64,000 bases of DNA from Rhodococcus sp. KRD197. GTDB lineage: Bacteria > Actinomycetota > Actinomycetes > Mycobacteriales > Mycobacteriaceae. Of the stretch, positions 52,552-62,157 are shown in pieces (the stretch's first letter is position 1; each line of letters starts with the position of its first letter). The notes beneath the pieces are model-generated. The model was not told where the DNA came from. It saw only the letters and a program-made list of their open reading frames with translations, and made no database searches. The stretch lies in assembly GCF_017168235.1 (NCBI RefSeq), contig NZ_JABFAO010000011.1:57413-121412 (forward strand). Direction: 5' to 3'. The position numbers were made by a program, and so were the translations under genes.

Positions 52552-53348
52552 CCTCGCGCAAGGATGTCCGTCTCGCCGACAACCGGTTCGCGGCCGGACA
52601 GTTCACACCCGCGCCGCGGGCGAGTTCGCCCGTGGCCATGCTGTCGGCGCAGTCGACCCTCGAACTGAAGTTGCTGCTGCGCAACGGTGAGCAACTTCTC
52701 CTCACCTTGTTCATCCCGATCACCCTCCTGATCGGACTGACTCTGCTGCCACTGGGGGCGATGGGCGATCACCCCGTCGACCAGGTCGTTCCCGCTGTCA
52801 TGATGGTCGCGGTGATGTCGACGGCATTTACCGGCCAAGCGATCGCGGTGGGGTTCGACCGTCGTTACGGTGCACTGAAAAGGCTCGGCGCCACCGCGCT
52901 CCCCAAATGGGGCATCATCGCGGGCAAATCGACAGCTGTACTGTCCGTCGTCATTCTGCAATCGGTGGTGCTGGGCGCGATCGGTGTCGGCCTCGGCTGG
53001 CGGCCTGCCCTGGAGGGGCTACTCCTCGGCGCGATCGTCATCGCCCTGGGAACAGTCACCTTCGCGACCATGGGTCTGTTGCTCGGCGGCACACTACGCG
53101 CAGAAATCGTGCTGGCTCTGGCGAACATCCTCTGGTTCATCATGTTGGGCATCGGCTCGCTCGTCGTTCTTGCGGACGATCTCCCGATGGCCCTGCACAC
53201 CGTAGCGAGACTGGTTCCGTCCGGTGCTCTCGCCGAGGCACTCGGTCAGGCCGTCGACGGGTCCTGGGACTGGTTCGGCGTCGCTGTTCTCACCGGCTGG
53301 GCAGTGCTGTGCGGATCGATGGCAGTGCGAACCTTCCGATTCGTCTGA
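52548..53348 (+). CDS. ABC transporter permease (Rv1457c-like)
   Basis: This 266-residue protein is an ABC-2 type permease with about six membrane segments (about 55-75, 85-105, 130-155, 160-185, 190-212, 240-258). A cytoplasmic N-terminal region of 40 residues precedes them. The coupling-helix region FDRRYGALKRLGATALPKWG is characteristic of ABC-2 permeases. The ATG at 52548 overlaps the ATPase stop by 4 nt with GGAG just before it. It would form a dimeric exporter with the preceding ATPase. No substrate can be inferred. Confidence 0.9.
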   Translation: MTSRKDVRLADNRFAAGQFTPAPRASSPVAMLSAQSTLELKLLLRNGEQLLLTLFIPITLLIGLTLLPLGAMGDHPVDQVVPAVMMVAVMSTAFTGQAIAVGFDRRYGALKRLGATALPKWGIIAGKSTAVLSVVILQSVVLGAIGVGLGWRPALEGLLLGAIVIALGTVTFATMGLLLGGTLRAEIVLALANILWFIMLGIGSLVVLADDLPMALHTVARLVPSGALAEALGQAVDGSWDWFGVAVLTGWAVLCGSMAVRTFRFV

Positions 53349-53391
53349 TCGAGCATACGGGGTCAACGACGCCGTGTAGTTGTGCGGCGAT

Positions 53392-53406
53392 TACCATCGC
53401 TAGGTG
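53392..53406 (+). promoter_or_regulatory. Leaderless promoter of ctaA
   Basis: TACCAT (53392-53397) ends 6 nt before the GTG at 53404, giving a transcript that begins at the start codon. No clear -35 is visible. Confidence 0.45.
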
Positions 53407-54423
53407 CTGTATCGAGCGTTCTTGAGCCTTGTCGACCGGTTGCCGTTGCCATCGTTGCGGACCCAGAAAATACTGGCGATCATCGTCATCCTCACCCAGG
53501 GCGGTATCGCGGTGACGGGCGCGATCGTGCGAGTCACGGCGTCGGGCCTCGGCTGTCCGACCTGGCCACAGTGCTTTCCTGGCAGCTTCACCCCGGTCGG
53601 AGTGGCCGAGGTCCCATTCCTGCACCAGGCAGTCGAGTTCGGCAACAGACTGCTCACCTTCGTCGTCGTGCTCGCGGCCGCAGCTGTCGTGTTGGCGGTG
53701 ACTCGGGCACGCCGACGGCGCGGGGTCCTGCGGTTCGCCTGGTTCATGCCGCTCGGTACCGTCCTACAGGCGATCATCGGCGGATTCACCGTGCTGACAG
53801 GTCTGCTGTGGTGGACCGTCGCCATCCACCTCGTCGTCTCGATGGGAATGGTGTGGCTGGCGACCCTGCTTTACTTCAAGGTGTGTGAACCAGACGACGC
53901 GACGGTTGTCGTAGGCACAGTTCCCGAGCCGCTGCGCTTGCTCACTGGGCTGTCGGCCATCCTGCTCGCGGGCGTTCTCGTGGCCGGCACGATGTTGACC
54001 GGAGCCGGGCCACATGCGGGCGACAAGAGCATCGAGGAACCGGTCCCCCGCCTCGAGGTGGAAATCGTCACCCTCGTGCACCTTCATTCCCAGCTGCTCG
54101 TGGGCTACCTGGCACTACTGGTCGGACTCGCTTTCGCCCTCTACGCGGTGCGGGCACCCGAACCGATCACCAAGCGCCTGAAGATTCTGATCGGAGTCGT
54201 CCTCGCACAGTCACTGGTCGGGGTCGTGCAGTACTGGACTGACGTGCCGGCTGCGCTCGTGGCGATCCACGTCGCCGGTGCTGGGATATGCACCGCCGCA
54301 ACGGCCGCAGTGTGGGCCGCCAGCCGTACTCGGACCTACGGACAGGACGCCGAGGCCGCACAGAAGCCACCGGCATCGGTCGGTCCGGCAGCGGGCGGTC
54401 CTGCAACGACAGAGGAGAGGTAG
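53404..54423 (+). CDS. ctaA: Haem A synthase (COX15/CtaA)
   Basis: This 339-residue membrane enzyme oxidises haem O to haem A for cytochrome aa3 oxidase. Eight membrane segments are visible, in two four-helix halves. The extracellular loop Cys pair is in SGLGCPTWPQCFPG. The four haem-binding His are in HQAVEFGNRLL, VAIHLVVSMGMVW, HLHSQLLVGYLALL and AIHVAGAGICTAA. The last 40 residues are a disordered Pro/Ala tail. GTG at 53404 is the chosen leaderless start. It follows the exporter genes on the same strand and corresponds to Rv1456c. Confidence 0.94.
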   Translation: MLYRAFLSLVDRLPLPSLRTQKILAIIVILTQGGIAVTGAIVRVTASGLGCPTWPQCFPGSFTPVGVAEVPFLHQAVEFGNRLLTFVVVLAAAAVVLAVTRARRRRGVLRFAWFMPLGTVLQAIIGGFTVLTGLLWWTVAIHLVVSMGMVWLATLLYFKVCEPDDATVVVGTVPEPLRLLTGLSAILLAGVLVAGTMLTGAGPHAGDKSIEEPVPRLEVEIVTLVHLHSQLLVGYLALLVGLAFALYAVRAPEPITKRLKILIGVVLAQSLVGVVQYWTDVPAALVAIHVAGAGICTAATAAVWAASRTRTYGQDAEAAQKPPASVGPAAGGPATTEER

Positions 54424-54537
54424 CCGGTCTCCCCCTCAGATGACCGACTACCTCTCCACTTGATTCGACGCGCCGAACCGCCCAGCGGTTCCATCGATCG
54501 CCGTATTTCTTGACGAGAATGCTGCCCGGTACGACTC

Positions 54538-54915
54538 TTATTCAGCGAACGATGCGTTTCGTGCCGCAGGGAAGCGCTTCTGATTGGCGACCCATCCCGC
54601 CATCTTGCGGTAGTGCCCGGGCGCCGGATTGACGGAACTGACGAGCTCGCGATCCCACTCGGCTTCGGTCAGCGAGTCGACCGAAGCGAGGACAGCGCGC
54701 GCGATGGCCTCGCTCTTGACAACCTGATCGCCCAGGACGCCGTCCGCACCGACCAGGGTGATCCGGTACCCGGCTCGGCCGATCGGTGCGATCACGACGC
54801 TGGCAGAGCCTCCGTGCTCTCCGACGAAGGTCTTCACTGCGGACAACACGCCGCCGGGTACCTTCACTTCTGCCGTCGCATCTTCTGCTGTGGTGTTCTT
54901 CGCTTCGGTCGCCAT
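54538..54915 (-). CDS. Small conserved hypothetical protein between ctaA and qor
   Basis: I do not recognise this 125-residue soluble protein. It has an acidic, disordered N-terminus (TEAKNTTAEDATAE), then alternating strands and helices: SVVIAPIGRAGYRITLVGADGVLGD and SEAIARAVLASVDSLTEAEWDREL, ending with HYRKMAGWVANQKRFPAARNASFAE. No signal peptide is seen. The ATG at 54915 follows a -10-like TATTGT by 6 nt, again suggesting a leaderless transcript. It is convergent with ctaA and divergent from qor. Codon bias supports a real gene. Confidence 0.72.
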   Translation of the reverse strand: MATEAKNTTAEDATAEVKVPGGVLSAVKTFVGEHGGSASVVIAPIGRAGYRITLVGADGVLGDQVVKSEAIARAVLASVDSLTEAEWDRELVSSVNPAPGHYRKMAGWVANQKRFPAARNASFAE

Positions 54916-54921
54916 GAATCG

Positions 54922-54927
54922 ACAATA
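54922..54927 (-). promoter_or_regulatory. Leaderless -10 of the small hypothetical gene
   Basis: TATTGT on the minus strand (54922-54927) ends 6 nt before the ATG at 54915. Confidence 0.45.
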
Positions 54928-54973
54928 CCGCTCGGTAACAATGACGGCCGCACTACCCGCCGGAGTGCCGGTG

Positions 54974-54989
54974 TAGAAACGACACCATG
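54974..54989 (+). promoter_or_regulatory. Leaderless promoter of qor
   Basis: TAGAAA (54974-54979) ends 7 nt before the ATG at 54987. The last base deviates from TANNNT, so this is weaker than the other examples. Confidence 0.4.
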
Positions 54990-55952
54990 CGTGCCATCGA
55001 AATTCGTGAGACCGGCGGTCCCGACGTTCTGCTCGTCGTCGATGTTCCCGATCCTGTCCCGGGGCCGGGTGAGCTCCTCGTGCGCGTGGAGGCTGCCGGG
55101 ATCAATTTCATCGACACCTACTTCCGCAGTGGCCTGTACCCGCGCGAGCTTCCCTACGTTGCCGGAGCCGAGGGTGCCGGAGTGATCGAGCAGGTGGGCC
55201 CGTCGGTGACCGAATTCTGCGCCGGGCAGCGCGTGGCCTGGGCGACCGGCACCGGGACATACGCCGAAAAGGCTGTTGTGCCCTCGCATGTTGCCGTTGC
55301 AGTACCGGACGGAGTCCCCGCCGACAAGGCCGCCTCCACTCTGTTGCAGGGCATGACAGCGCACTATCTGCTGGAGTCGACGTATCCAGCAGCCGAGGGC
55401 GACTCGATCCTCGTCCACGCGGGCGCGGGGGGCGTCGGACTGATCCTGACGCAACTGGCCGCCGCCAAAGGCGTGCGAGTGATCACGACGGTGTCCACCG
55501 ACGAGAAGGAGGCGATCTCGCGAGCCGCGGGCGCCGCCGAGGTGCTGCGCTACGACGACGATCTCGCGACGCAGGTGCGCTCCCTCACCGGCGGTGAGGG
55601 TGTCCATGCCGTATACGACGGCGTGGGCGCAGACACGTTCGAGCGCAGTCTCGCTTCGCTGCGCATCCGGGGAACACTTGCCCTGTTCGGCGCGGCCAGC
55701 GGCCCGGTGCCCCCGTTCGATCCGCAGCGTCTCAACGCGGCAGGCTCGCTCTATCTCACCCGTCCGTCACTGGCGCACTACATTCGCGACCGCAGCGAGC
55801 TCGAATGGCGTGCAGGTGAGGTGTTCAAAGCAGTCTCGGACGCGGTGCTCGACATCCGAGTGGGCGCGCGATATCCACTGTCCGACGCAGCCTCGGCGCA
55901 CAGAGACCTGGAAGCGCGGCGGACCACCGGGTCGATCGTGCTCGTCCCGTAG
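54987..55952 (+). CDS. qor: NADPH:quinone oxidoreductase (zinc-free MDR family)
   Basis: This 321-residue protein reduces quinones or unsaturated carbonyls with NADPH. It is a medium-chain reductase without the zinc-binding cysteines. The N-terminal domain has EAAGINFIDTYFRSGLYP and PYVAGAEGAGVIEQVG. The cofactor site is SILVHAGAGGVGLILTQLAAAKG near residue 140, followed by VITTVSTDEKEAISRAAGA. The C-terminal SAHRDLEARRTTGSIVLVP is typical of Qor. The ATG at 54987 follows a leaderless -10. It corresponds to Rv1454c. It converges with ctaB, 65 nt away. Confidence 0.93.
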   Translation: MRAIEIRETGGPDVLLVVDVPDPVPGPGELLVRVEAAGINFIDTYFRSGLYPRELPYVAGAEGAGVIEQVGPSVTEFCAGQRVAWATGTGTYAEKAVVPSHVAVAVPDGVPADKAASTLLQGMTAHYLLESTYPAAEGDSILVHAGAGGVGLILTQLAAAKGVRVITTVSTDEKEAISRAAGAAEVLRYDDDLATQVRSLTGGEGVHAVYDGVGADTFERSLASLRIRGTLALFGAASGPVPPFDPQRLNAAGSLYLTRPSLAHYIRDRSELEWRAGEVFKAVSDAVLDIRVGARYPLSDAASAHRDLEARRTTGSIVLVP

Positions 55953-56017
55953 ACGCTCACCCGCGACACGCGCGGGGCCGAAATCGTATTCAGCCGGACC
56001 GATCAGTCGAACAGCTC

Positions 56018-57052
56018 TCAGCCGAGCAACTGTGCGAGGGTGTCCCACCCGATCACGGAGTCGACAGCCAAACCGCAGAAGACCAAGGCCAGATACTCGT
56101 TGGAGAGAATGAAGAGCTTCAGCGGCCGGACCGGAGTCCCGGCGCGAACTCCGGCGTACAAACGGTGCGCAACTACGAGGAACCAGATGCCGGAGGCGAC
56201 GGCCACGACGGCGTAGATGATGCCCGACCCGGGCGTCAGTGCGAGCGTCGCTGCGACTGTGGCCCAGGCGTACAGAACGATGTGTTTGGTTACCTTCGTC
56301 TCGGAGGCCACAGCGGGCAGCATGGGCACGTTGGCGGCCTGGTAATCCTCCTTGTACCGGAGCATCAGGGCCCAGGTGTGCGGGGGCGTCCACAGGAAGA
56401 TCACCATGAACATCACCACGGCCTGCCAGCCGATCGTCCCGGTCACAGCCGACCAACCGATCATCACGGGCATGCACCCGGCCGCGCCGCCCCACACGAC
56501 GTTCTGTGAAGTCCTGCGCTTGAGCACCAGCGTGTAGACGAAAATGTAGAAGCAGATGGTCACGACCGCCAGCACGCCGGACAGCAGGTTCGTGGTGAGC
56601 CAGAGCCAGAAGAACGAGATGACACCCAGGGTCACACCGAACACGAAGGCGTGCGATACCGGCATCGCGCCGCGGGCCAGCGGCCGTTTGGCGGTGCGGG
56701 CCATGACTTTGTCGATATCCGCATCGGCCACCATGTTCAGGGAGTTCGCGCTGGCCGCAGCCAACATTCCACCGAACAGGGTGGTCAAGATCAGCATCGG
56801 CTGCACCTGACCACGATCGGCCAGGAGCATCGCCGGGATCGTGGTGACAAGGAGTAGTTCGATGACGCGCGGCTTGGTCAGCGCCACATACGCCATGAAC
56901 AGCGCCAATGCGCGCCGAGGGGCAGACTCGGCCGGTGCTGATGCCGTCGTATCGCTGACAGCATCTCCTGACTGTGTGTCACCCGCTCGGGAGGCGCCTG
57001 CCCGAGAGCTGCCTGCGAATCCGTGGCCGCCCGGCTGCTGCCCAATTCGCAC
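56018..57052 (-). CDS. ctaB: Protohaem IX farnesyltransferase (haem O synthase)
   Basis: This 344-residue membrane protein attaches a farnesyl chain to haem B to give haem O, the step before CtaA. It is a UbiA-family enzyme with about nine membrane segments. The first aspartate-rich motif is in [26 protein letters not shown], and a second polar region is [16 protein letters not shown]. The N-terminal 50 residues are polar and low in complexity. The GTG at 57052 has AAGGAG 5 nt upstream; the frame is open to a GTG at 57067. It faces tkt on the other strand. CtaB and CtaA lie within 3 kb of each other here. Confidence 0.94.
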   Translation of the reverse strand: MRIGQQPGGHGFAGSSRAGASRAGDTQSGDAVSDTTASAPAESAPRRALALFMAYVALTKPRVIELLLVTTIPAMLLADRGQVQPMLILTTLFGGMLAAASANSLNMVADADIDKVMARTAKRPLARGAMPVSHAFVFGVTLGVISFFWLWLTTNLLSGVLAVVTICFYIFVYTLVLKRRTSQNVVWGGAAGCMPVMIGWSAVTGTIGWQAVVMFMVIFLWTPPHTWALMLRYKEDYQAANVPMLPAVASETKVTKHIVLYAWATVAATLALTPGSGIIYAVVAVASGIWFLVVAHRLYAGVRAGTPVRPLKLFILSNEYLALVFCGLAVDSVIGWDTLAQLLG

Positions 57053-57369
57053 TACGTCTCCTTGCACGGGCTCGACACATGAACTTTCGGGTGCGCCCTC
57101 GATATCGACCCCAACGGCCGAAAGGGCGCACTACTACAAGCGATGGTAGACGTCGCCCAGCTCCTCACCAATTCGCAGGGCACCCAAAGCCACCGCACGG
57201 GCGATGCCAGGCGGCCAGTCGCCCGGTCCTTCGGCGTCCTTCGACGACGGGGGGGAAGGCACGACAGCAGGCACTAACGGAACTAGGCTGGTAGCAGGCG
57301 TGTTTTTCGATCCACCCCGATCGGGCACGCATTGACCTCAACCGCACCAATGTCAGGAGATCTCTGCTC
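57053..57369. other. Divergent region between ctaB and tkt
   Basis: The region holds a possible short minus-strand ORF (57134-57328) and promoter elements. On the plus strand TAGGCT (57286-57291) is a fair -10 for tkt, about 80 nt before its start. A ribosome site AGGAG lies near 57356. No hairpin of note was seen. Confidence 0.45.
57134..57328 (-). CDS. Possible small protein upstream of tkt
   Basis: The frame encodes up to 64 residues, with a hydrophilic start and a helical end, WPPGIARAVALGALRIGEELGDVYHRL (pieces WPPGIARAVALGALRIGEEL and GDVYHRL). The last 35 codons have the high third-base GC of real genes. A start at an inner GTG (about 57271) would give 45 residues. No family is recognised and it could be chance. 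It lies on the same strand as ctaB and upstream of it. Confidence 0.35.
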   Translation of the reverse strand: MPDRGGSKNTPATSLVPLVPAVVPSPPSSKDAEGPGDWPPGIARAVALGALRIGEELGDVYHRL

Positions 57370-59469
57370 GTGTCGATCACAGACGATATTGACGTCCTCA
57401 CCACGGCGCACCACCCCAGCGACTGGACGGACCTGGATACCAGGGCGGTCGATACCGTCAGAGTCCTCGCTGCGGACGCGGTACAAAAAGTCGGCAACGG
57501 TCACCCCGGTACGGCGATGAGCCTCGCTCCACTCGCCTACACACTCTTCCAACGCACGATGCGCCACGACCCGACGGATACGCACTGGATCGGACGCGAT
57601 CGCTTCGTCCTCTCGTGCGGGCACTCGAGCTTGACGCTCTACATTCAGCTGTACCTCGGCGGTTTCGGTCTCGAGCTCGCCGACATCGAAGCGCTGCGTA
57701 CCTTCAAATCGAAGACGCCCGGCCACCCCGAGTTCCGGCACACCGACGGTGTCGAGATCACAACCGGCCCGCTCGGCCAGGGTCTCGCCTCGGCAGTCGG
57801 TATGGCCATGGCCTCTCGTCGCGAGCGCGGGCTGTTCGACCCGGAACCCGCACTCGGCGAAAGCCCGTTCGACCACTTCATCTACGTCATCGCATCCGAC
57901 GGAGACATCGAGGAGGGCATCACCTCCGAGGCATCGTCGCTGGCAGGCACACAGCAGCTCGGCAACCTGATCCTGTTCTACGACGACAACAAGATCTCCA
58001 TCGAACACGACACCGACATCGCCCTGTCCGAGGACGTCGCCAAGCGCTACGAGGCGTACGGCTGGCACGTGCAGGTCGTCGAAGGCGGCGAAAACGTCAC
58101 CGCCATCGAAGAGGCCATCGAGGCAGCGAAAGCCGTCACCGACAAGCCGTCGATCATCTGTCTGCGCACCATCATCGGCTTCCCGGCACCCACGATGATG
58201 AACACCGGCGCCGTGCATGGCGCCGCGCTGGGCGACGAAGAAGTCGCAGCGGTGAAGAATGCACTCGGATTCGACCCCGACAAGACGTTCGAGGTCACCG
58301 ACGAGGTCATCGCGCATACCCGCGCGCTGCAGGAGCGCGGTCGCAAGGCGCACGCGGATTGGAACGAGGCATTCCAGGCCTGGGCCGATCGCGAGCCCGA
58401 GCGTCGCGCACTCCTCGACCGCCTCACCGCCGGCGACCTCCCCGCAGGGTGGACCGAGGTCCTCCCCACCTGGGAGCCAGGCAGCAAGGCCATCGCGACG
58501 CGCGCGGCATCAGGTGCCGTCCTCAATGCCGTCGGACCGGTTCTCCCCGAACTGTGGGGCGGCTCCGCCGACCTCGCCGGCAGCAACAACACCACCATCA
58601 AGGGCGCCAAGTCCTTCGGTCCGACATCGATCTCCACCGACGACTGGGACGCCGAGCCCTACGGCCGCACCCTCCATTTCGGTATTCGCGAACACGCGAT
58701 GGGTGCAATCCTCTCCGGAATCGTGATGCACGGCCCCACCCGCGCGTACGGCGGCACGTTCATGCAGTTCAGTGACTACATGCGTCCTGCGGTACGACTG
58801 GCCTCACTGATGGACATCGACCCCATCTACGTGTGGACCCACGACTCGATCGGCCTCGGCGAGGACGGACCGACGCACCAACCCGTCGAACATCTGGCAG
58901 CGTTGCGGGCCATCCCGAATCTGTCGGTCGTGCGACCCGGTGACGCGAACGAGACGGCCTTCGCATGGCAGTCCGTCCTCGCGAGGTCGAGCAGCAGCGG
59001 TCCAGTCGGACTCGCACTGACCCGCCAGGGAATCCCGATCCTCGAGGGCACCAACTACGAGGGTGTGTCCAAGGGCGGCTACATCCTCGTCGAATCATCG
59101 AAGGCAGCGCCGGACGTCGTCCTCATCGGCACGGGTTCGGAACTGCAGTACGCAGTCGAGGCGAGAGAGCAGCTCGAGGCTCAGGGTATCGCTGCGCGCG
59201 TGGTCTCCATGCCGTGCGTGGAGTGGTTCGAGAGCCAGGATCAGAATTACCGCGACCAGGTCATTCCGCCCACGGTCAAAGCACGTGTTTCCGTCGAAGC
59301 CGGCATCGCGATGCCGTGGTACAAGATCGTCGGTGGCTTCGGCGAAATCGTCTCGCTCGAGCACTTCGGCGAATCCGCGGATGCCAAGACGCTCTTCCGC
59401 GAGTACGGCTTCACCGCCGAGGCCGTGACCGCCGCCGCGCAGCGCTCGATCACCAACGTGAAGGGATAA
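57370..59469 (+). CDS. tkt: Transketolase
   Basis: This 699-residue TPP enzyme exchanges two-carbon units in the non-oxidative pentose phosphate pathway. TPP- and substrate-site blocks are NGHPGTAMSLAPLAYTLFQRTM, GRDRFVLSCGHSSLTLYIQLYL, TTGPLGQGLASAVGMAMA, FIYVIASDGDIEEGITSEASSLAG and LILFYDDNKISIEHDTD. The pyrimidine domain has FGIREHAMGAILSGIVMHG. GTG at 57370 follows AGGAG. It starts the tkt-tal-zwf-opcA-pgl cluster, all on the plus strand with gaps of 3 nt or overlaps. This is the Rv1445c-Rv1449c cluster of M. tuberculosis. Confidence 0.97.
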   Translation: MSITDDIDVLTTAHHPSDWTDLDTRAVDTVRVLAADAVQKVGNGHPGTAMSLAPLAYTLFQRTMRHDPTDTHWIGRDRFVLSCGHSSLTLYIQLYLGGFGLELADIEALRTFKSKTPGHPEFRHTDGVEITTGPLGQGLASAVGMAMASRRERGLFDPEPALGESPFDHFIYVIASDGDIEEGITSEASSLAGTQQLGNLILFYDDNKISIEHDTDIALSEDVAKRYEAYGWHVQVVEGGENVTAIEEAIEAAKAVTDKPSIICLRTIIGFPAPTMMNTGAVHGAALGDEEVAAVKNALGFDPDKTFEVTDEVIAHTRALQERGRKAHADWNEAFQAWADREPERRALLDRLTAGDLPAGWTEVLPTWEPGSKAIATRAASGAVLNAVGPVLPELWGGSADLAGSNNTTIKGAKSFGPTSISTDDWDAEPYGRTLHFGIREHAMGAILSGIVMHGPTRAYGGTFMQFSDYMRPAVRLASLMDIDPIYVWTHDSIGLGEDGPTHQPVEHLAALRAIPNLSVVRPGDANETAFAWQSVLARSSSSGPVGLALTRQGIPILEGTNYEGVSKGGYILVESSKAAPDVVLIGTGSELQYAVEAREQLEAQGIAARVVSMPCVEWFESQDQNYRDQVIPPTVKARVSVEAGIAMPWYKIVGGFGEIVSLEHFGESADAKTLFREYGFTAEAVTAAAQRSITNVKG

Positions 59470-59472
59470 ATC

Positions 59473-60597
59473 ATGACCCAGAACAAGAATCTTGCAGACC
59501 TGTCCGCGGCCGGAGTTTCCGTCTGGCTCGACGACCTCTCCCGCGACCGCATTTCCTCCGGCAACCTGCAGGAGCTCATCGACAGCAAGTCCATCGTCGG
59601 AGTCACGACGAACCCGTCGATCTTCCAGGCTGCGCTGAGCAAGGGCGAGGCATACGACGCGCAGGTCAACGAGCTCGCCGAGCGCGGTGCCGACGTCGAC
59701 GCCACCATCCGTACGGTGACCACCGACGACGTTCGCAACGCCTGCGACATCTTCGCGCCGGTGTACGAGTCCTCGGCCGGAGTCGACGGACGCGTGTCGA
59801 TCGAGGTCGACCCTCGTCTGGCACATGACACCGAGGCGACCATCGCCCAGGCTGTCGAACTGTGGAAGATCGTCGATCGCCCCAACGTGCTGATCAAGAT
59901 CCCGGCCACCGAGGCGGGTATACCGGCAATCGCCAAGGTCATCGGCGAGGGCATCAGCGTCAACGTCACGCTGATCTTCTCCGTCGAGCGGTACGAAGCC
60001 GTGATCGGCGCCTACCTGGACGGACTGGAGGCGGCCCGAGCCGCCGGCCACGACCTGTCCACGATCCACTCGGTGGCATCGTTCTTCGTCTCCCGCGTCG
60101 ACACCGAGATCGACGCGCGGCTCGACAAGATCGGTACCCCCGACGCCGAGGCGCTCAAGGGCAAGGCTGCGCTCGCGAACGCTCGCCTGGCCTACGTTGC
60201 CTACCAGCAGGCGTTCGAGGTCGCTCCGCGCTTCCACGAACTCGTCGGCTCCGGCGGCCGCCCGCAGCGTCCGCTCTGGGCATCGACCGGAGTCAAGAAC
60301 CCTGCCTACCCGGACACGCTGTACGTCACCGAACTGGTTGCCCCCAACACGGTCAACACCATGCCCGAGAAGACTCTCGACGCAGCGGCCGACCACGGTG
60401 CGATCAACGGGGACACCATCTCCGGCAAGGGTCCGGAATCCCAGGCGGTGTTCGACGAGCTTTCCGCGATCGGCATCGACGTCACGGACGTTTTCCTCAC
60501 GCTCGAGAACGAGGGTGTCGAGAAGTTCGAGGCGTCCTGGACAGAACTGCTGGAGGCCACCGGCGAGCAGCTCCGCCAAGCCGGCCAGAAGAGCTGA
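59473..60597 (+). CDS. tal: Transaldolase
   Basis: This 374-residue enzyme moves a dihydroxyacetone unit between sugar phosphates. It has the longer, type-II-like form usual in actinobacteria. The N-terminal [21 protein letters not shown] and [22 protein letters not shown] GVTTNPSIF block are present. The Schiff-base Lys is in [15 protein letters not shown], and [15 protein letters not shown] and [18 protein letters not shown] follow. It begins 3 nt after the tkt stop and ends 3 nt before zwf, so it is part of the same operon. Start ATG at 59473. Confidence 0.96.
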   Translation: MTQNKNLADLSAAGVSVWLDDLSRDRISSGNLQELIDSKSIVGVTTNPSIFQAALSKGEAYDAQVNELAERGADVDATIRTVTTDDVRNACDIFAPVYESSAGVDGRVSIEVDPRLAHDTEATIAQAVELWKIVDRPNVLIKIPATEAGIPAIAKVIGEGISVNVTLIFSVERYEAVIGAYLDGLEAARAAGHDLSTIHSVASFFVSRVDTEIDARLDKIGTPDAEALKGKAALANARLAYVAYQQAFEVAPRFHELVGSGGRPQRPLWASTGVKNPAYPDTLYVTELVAPNTVNTMPEKTLDAAADHGAINGDTISGKGPESQAVFDELSAIGIDVTDVFLTLENEGVEKFEASWTELLEATGEQLRQAGQKS

Positions 60598-60600
60598 TAC

Positions 60601-62157
60601 GTGAACACCGCAGACTCGAACCTCAAGGATCAGGCGGAGTGGCACAACCCGCTTCGTGACCCTCGTGACAAGAGATTGCCCAGGATCGCCGGCCCGTGCA
60701 GCCTGGTCATCTTCGGCGTCACCGGAGATCTTGCTCGCAAGAAGCTCATGCCTGCGGTGTACGACCTGGCGAACCGGGGGCTCCTACCCCCCGGTTTCGC
60801 CCTGGTCGGATTCGCACGCCGTGAGTGGGGCAAGGAGGACTTCGCGCAGGTCGTTCATGACGCCGTCCGCGATCATGCGCGCACTCCGTTCAGCGAGGAA
60901 GTGTGGAGCACTCTCGCCGAGGGCTTCCGTTTCGTGCAGGGATCGTTCGATGACGACGAGGCTTTCGACGAGTTGTCACAAACCCTGCTCGAACTCGACC
61001 GAACCCGCGGTACCGGCGGTAATCATGCGTTCTACTTGTCCATCCCGCCGGGAGCATTCCCGGTAGTGCTCGAGCAGCTTTCGCGTTCGGGGTTGGCCGA
61101 GGGCGACGCCGACAAGTGGCGTCGAGTGGTCATCGAGAAGCCCTTCGGTCACGACCTGCAGAGCGCCAAGGAACTCAATGCGGTGGTGAACAGAGTGTTC
61201 CCGGAGGACAGGGTCTTCCGCATCGATCATTACCTGGGCAAGGAGACGGTCCAGAACATTCTTGCGTTGCGCTTCGCCAATCAGCTCTTCGATCCCATCT
61301 GGAATGCGCACTATGTCGACCACGTCCAGATCACCATGGCCGAGGACATCGGACTGGGAGGACGCGCCGGGTACTACGACGGGATAGGCGCAGCGCGCGA
61401 TGTGATTCAGAATCATCTGCTGCAATTGCTCGCCATCACCGCGATGGAAGAACCCGTCAGCTTCAGCCCGTCCGAACTCCAATCCGAGAAGATCAAAGTG
61501 CTCTCGGCGACGAAACTCGCGGAGCCACTGGAGGAAACGGCAGCGCGTGGGCAATACACCGGAGGCTGGCAGGGCAGCCAGAAGGTGAGCGGTCTCAAGG
61601 AAGAAGAAGGATTCGACTCCGAGTCCAGCACGGAGACCTACGCGGCCATCACCCTCGAGGTCGACACCAGACGTTGGGGCGGCGTGCCGTTCTATCTGAG
61701 AACCGGCAAGGCACTGGGACGGCGGGTCACCGAGATCGCCATGGTCTTCAAGCGGGCTCCCCACCTGCCCTTCGACGCGACCATGACCGAGGAACTCGGG
61801 CAGAACGCGCTCGTCATCCGAGTTCAGCCGGACGAGGGCGTCACCATGCGCTTCGGTTCGAAGGTGCCGGGTTCGAGTATGGAGGTCCGCGATGTCAGCA
61901 TGGACTTCAGCTACGGGCAAGCATTCACGGAGTCCTCGCCGGAGGCCTACGAGCGGTTGATCCTCGACGTATTGCTCGGTGAGCCGTCGCTGTTCCCGGT
62001 GAACGCCGAGGTCGAATTGTCCTGGAAGATCCTCGACCCCATCCTGGATTTCTGGGCAGCAGGTGGCACTGCCGAGCCGTACGAAGCCGGGACCTGGGGC
62101 CCGAGCTCCGGCGACGAAATGATGCATCGAACCGGACGAGAGTGGAGAAGGCCGTGA
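60601..62157 (+). CDS. zwf: Glucose-6-phosphate dehydrogenase
   Basis: This 518-residue enzyme makes 6-phosphogluconolactone and NADPH (or reduced F420-independent cofactor) at the entry of the oxidative pentose pathway. The nucleotide fingerprint LVIFGVTGDLARKKLMPAVYDL is at residues 34-55. The active-site motif is FRIDHYLGKETVQNILALRFAN with the catalytic His further on, and the substrate Lys is in VIEKPFGHDLQSAKELN. The C-terminal domain is complete. It starts with GTG at 60601 and its stop overlaps opcA by 4 nt. OpcA is an allosteric partner in actinobacteria and cyanobacteria. Confidence 0.97.
   Translation: MNTADSNLKDQAEWHNPLRDPRDKRLPRIAGPCSLVIFGVTGDLARKKLMPAVYDLANRGLLPPGFALVGFARREWGKEDFAQVVHDAVRDHARTPFSEEVWSTLAEGFRFVQGSFDDDEAFDELSQTLLELDRTRGTGGNHAFYLSIPPGAFPVVLEQLSRSGLAEGDADKWRRVVIEKPFGHDLQSAKELNAVVNRVFPEDRVFRIDHYLGKETVQNILALRFANQLFDPIWNAHYVDHVQITMAEDIGLGGRAGYYDGIGAARDVIQNHLLQLLAITAMEEPVSFSPSELQSEKIKVLSATKLAEPLEETAARGQYTGGWQGSQKVSGLKEEEGFDSESSTETYAAITLEVDTRRWGGVPFYLRTGKALGRRVTEIAMVFKRAPHLPFDATMTEELGQNALVIRVQPDEGVTMRFGSKVPGSSMEVRDVSMDFSYGQAFTESSPEAYERLILDVLLGEPSLFPVNAEVELSWKILDPILDFWAAGGTAEPYEAGTWGPSSGDEMMHRTGREWRRP

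Noticed and set aside
59095..60645. Long antisense open frame over tkt and tal
   Set aside because: It mirrors the GC-rich third positions of the real genes and has no recognisable domain.
60976..62127. Long antisense open frame over zwf
   Set aside because: Composition is Arg/Glu/Gly-rich shadow type and zwf on the other strand is unambiguous.
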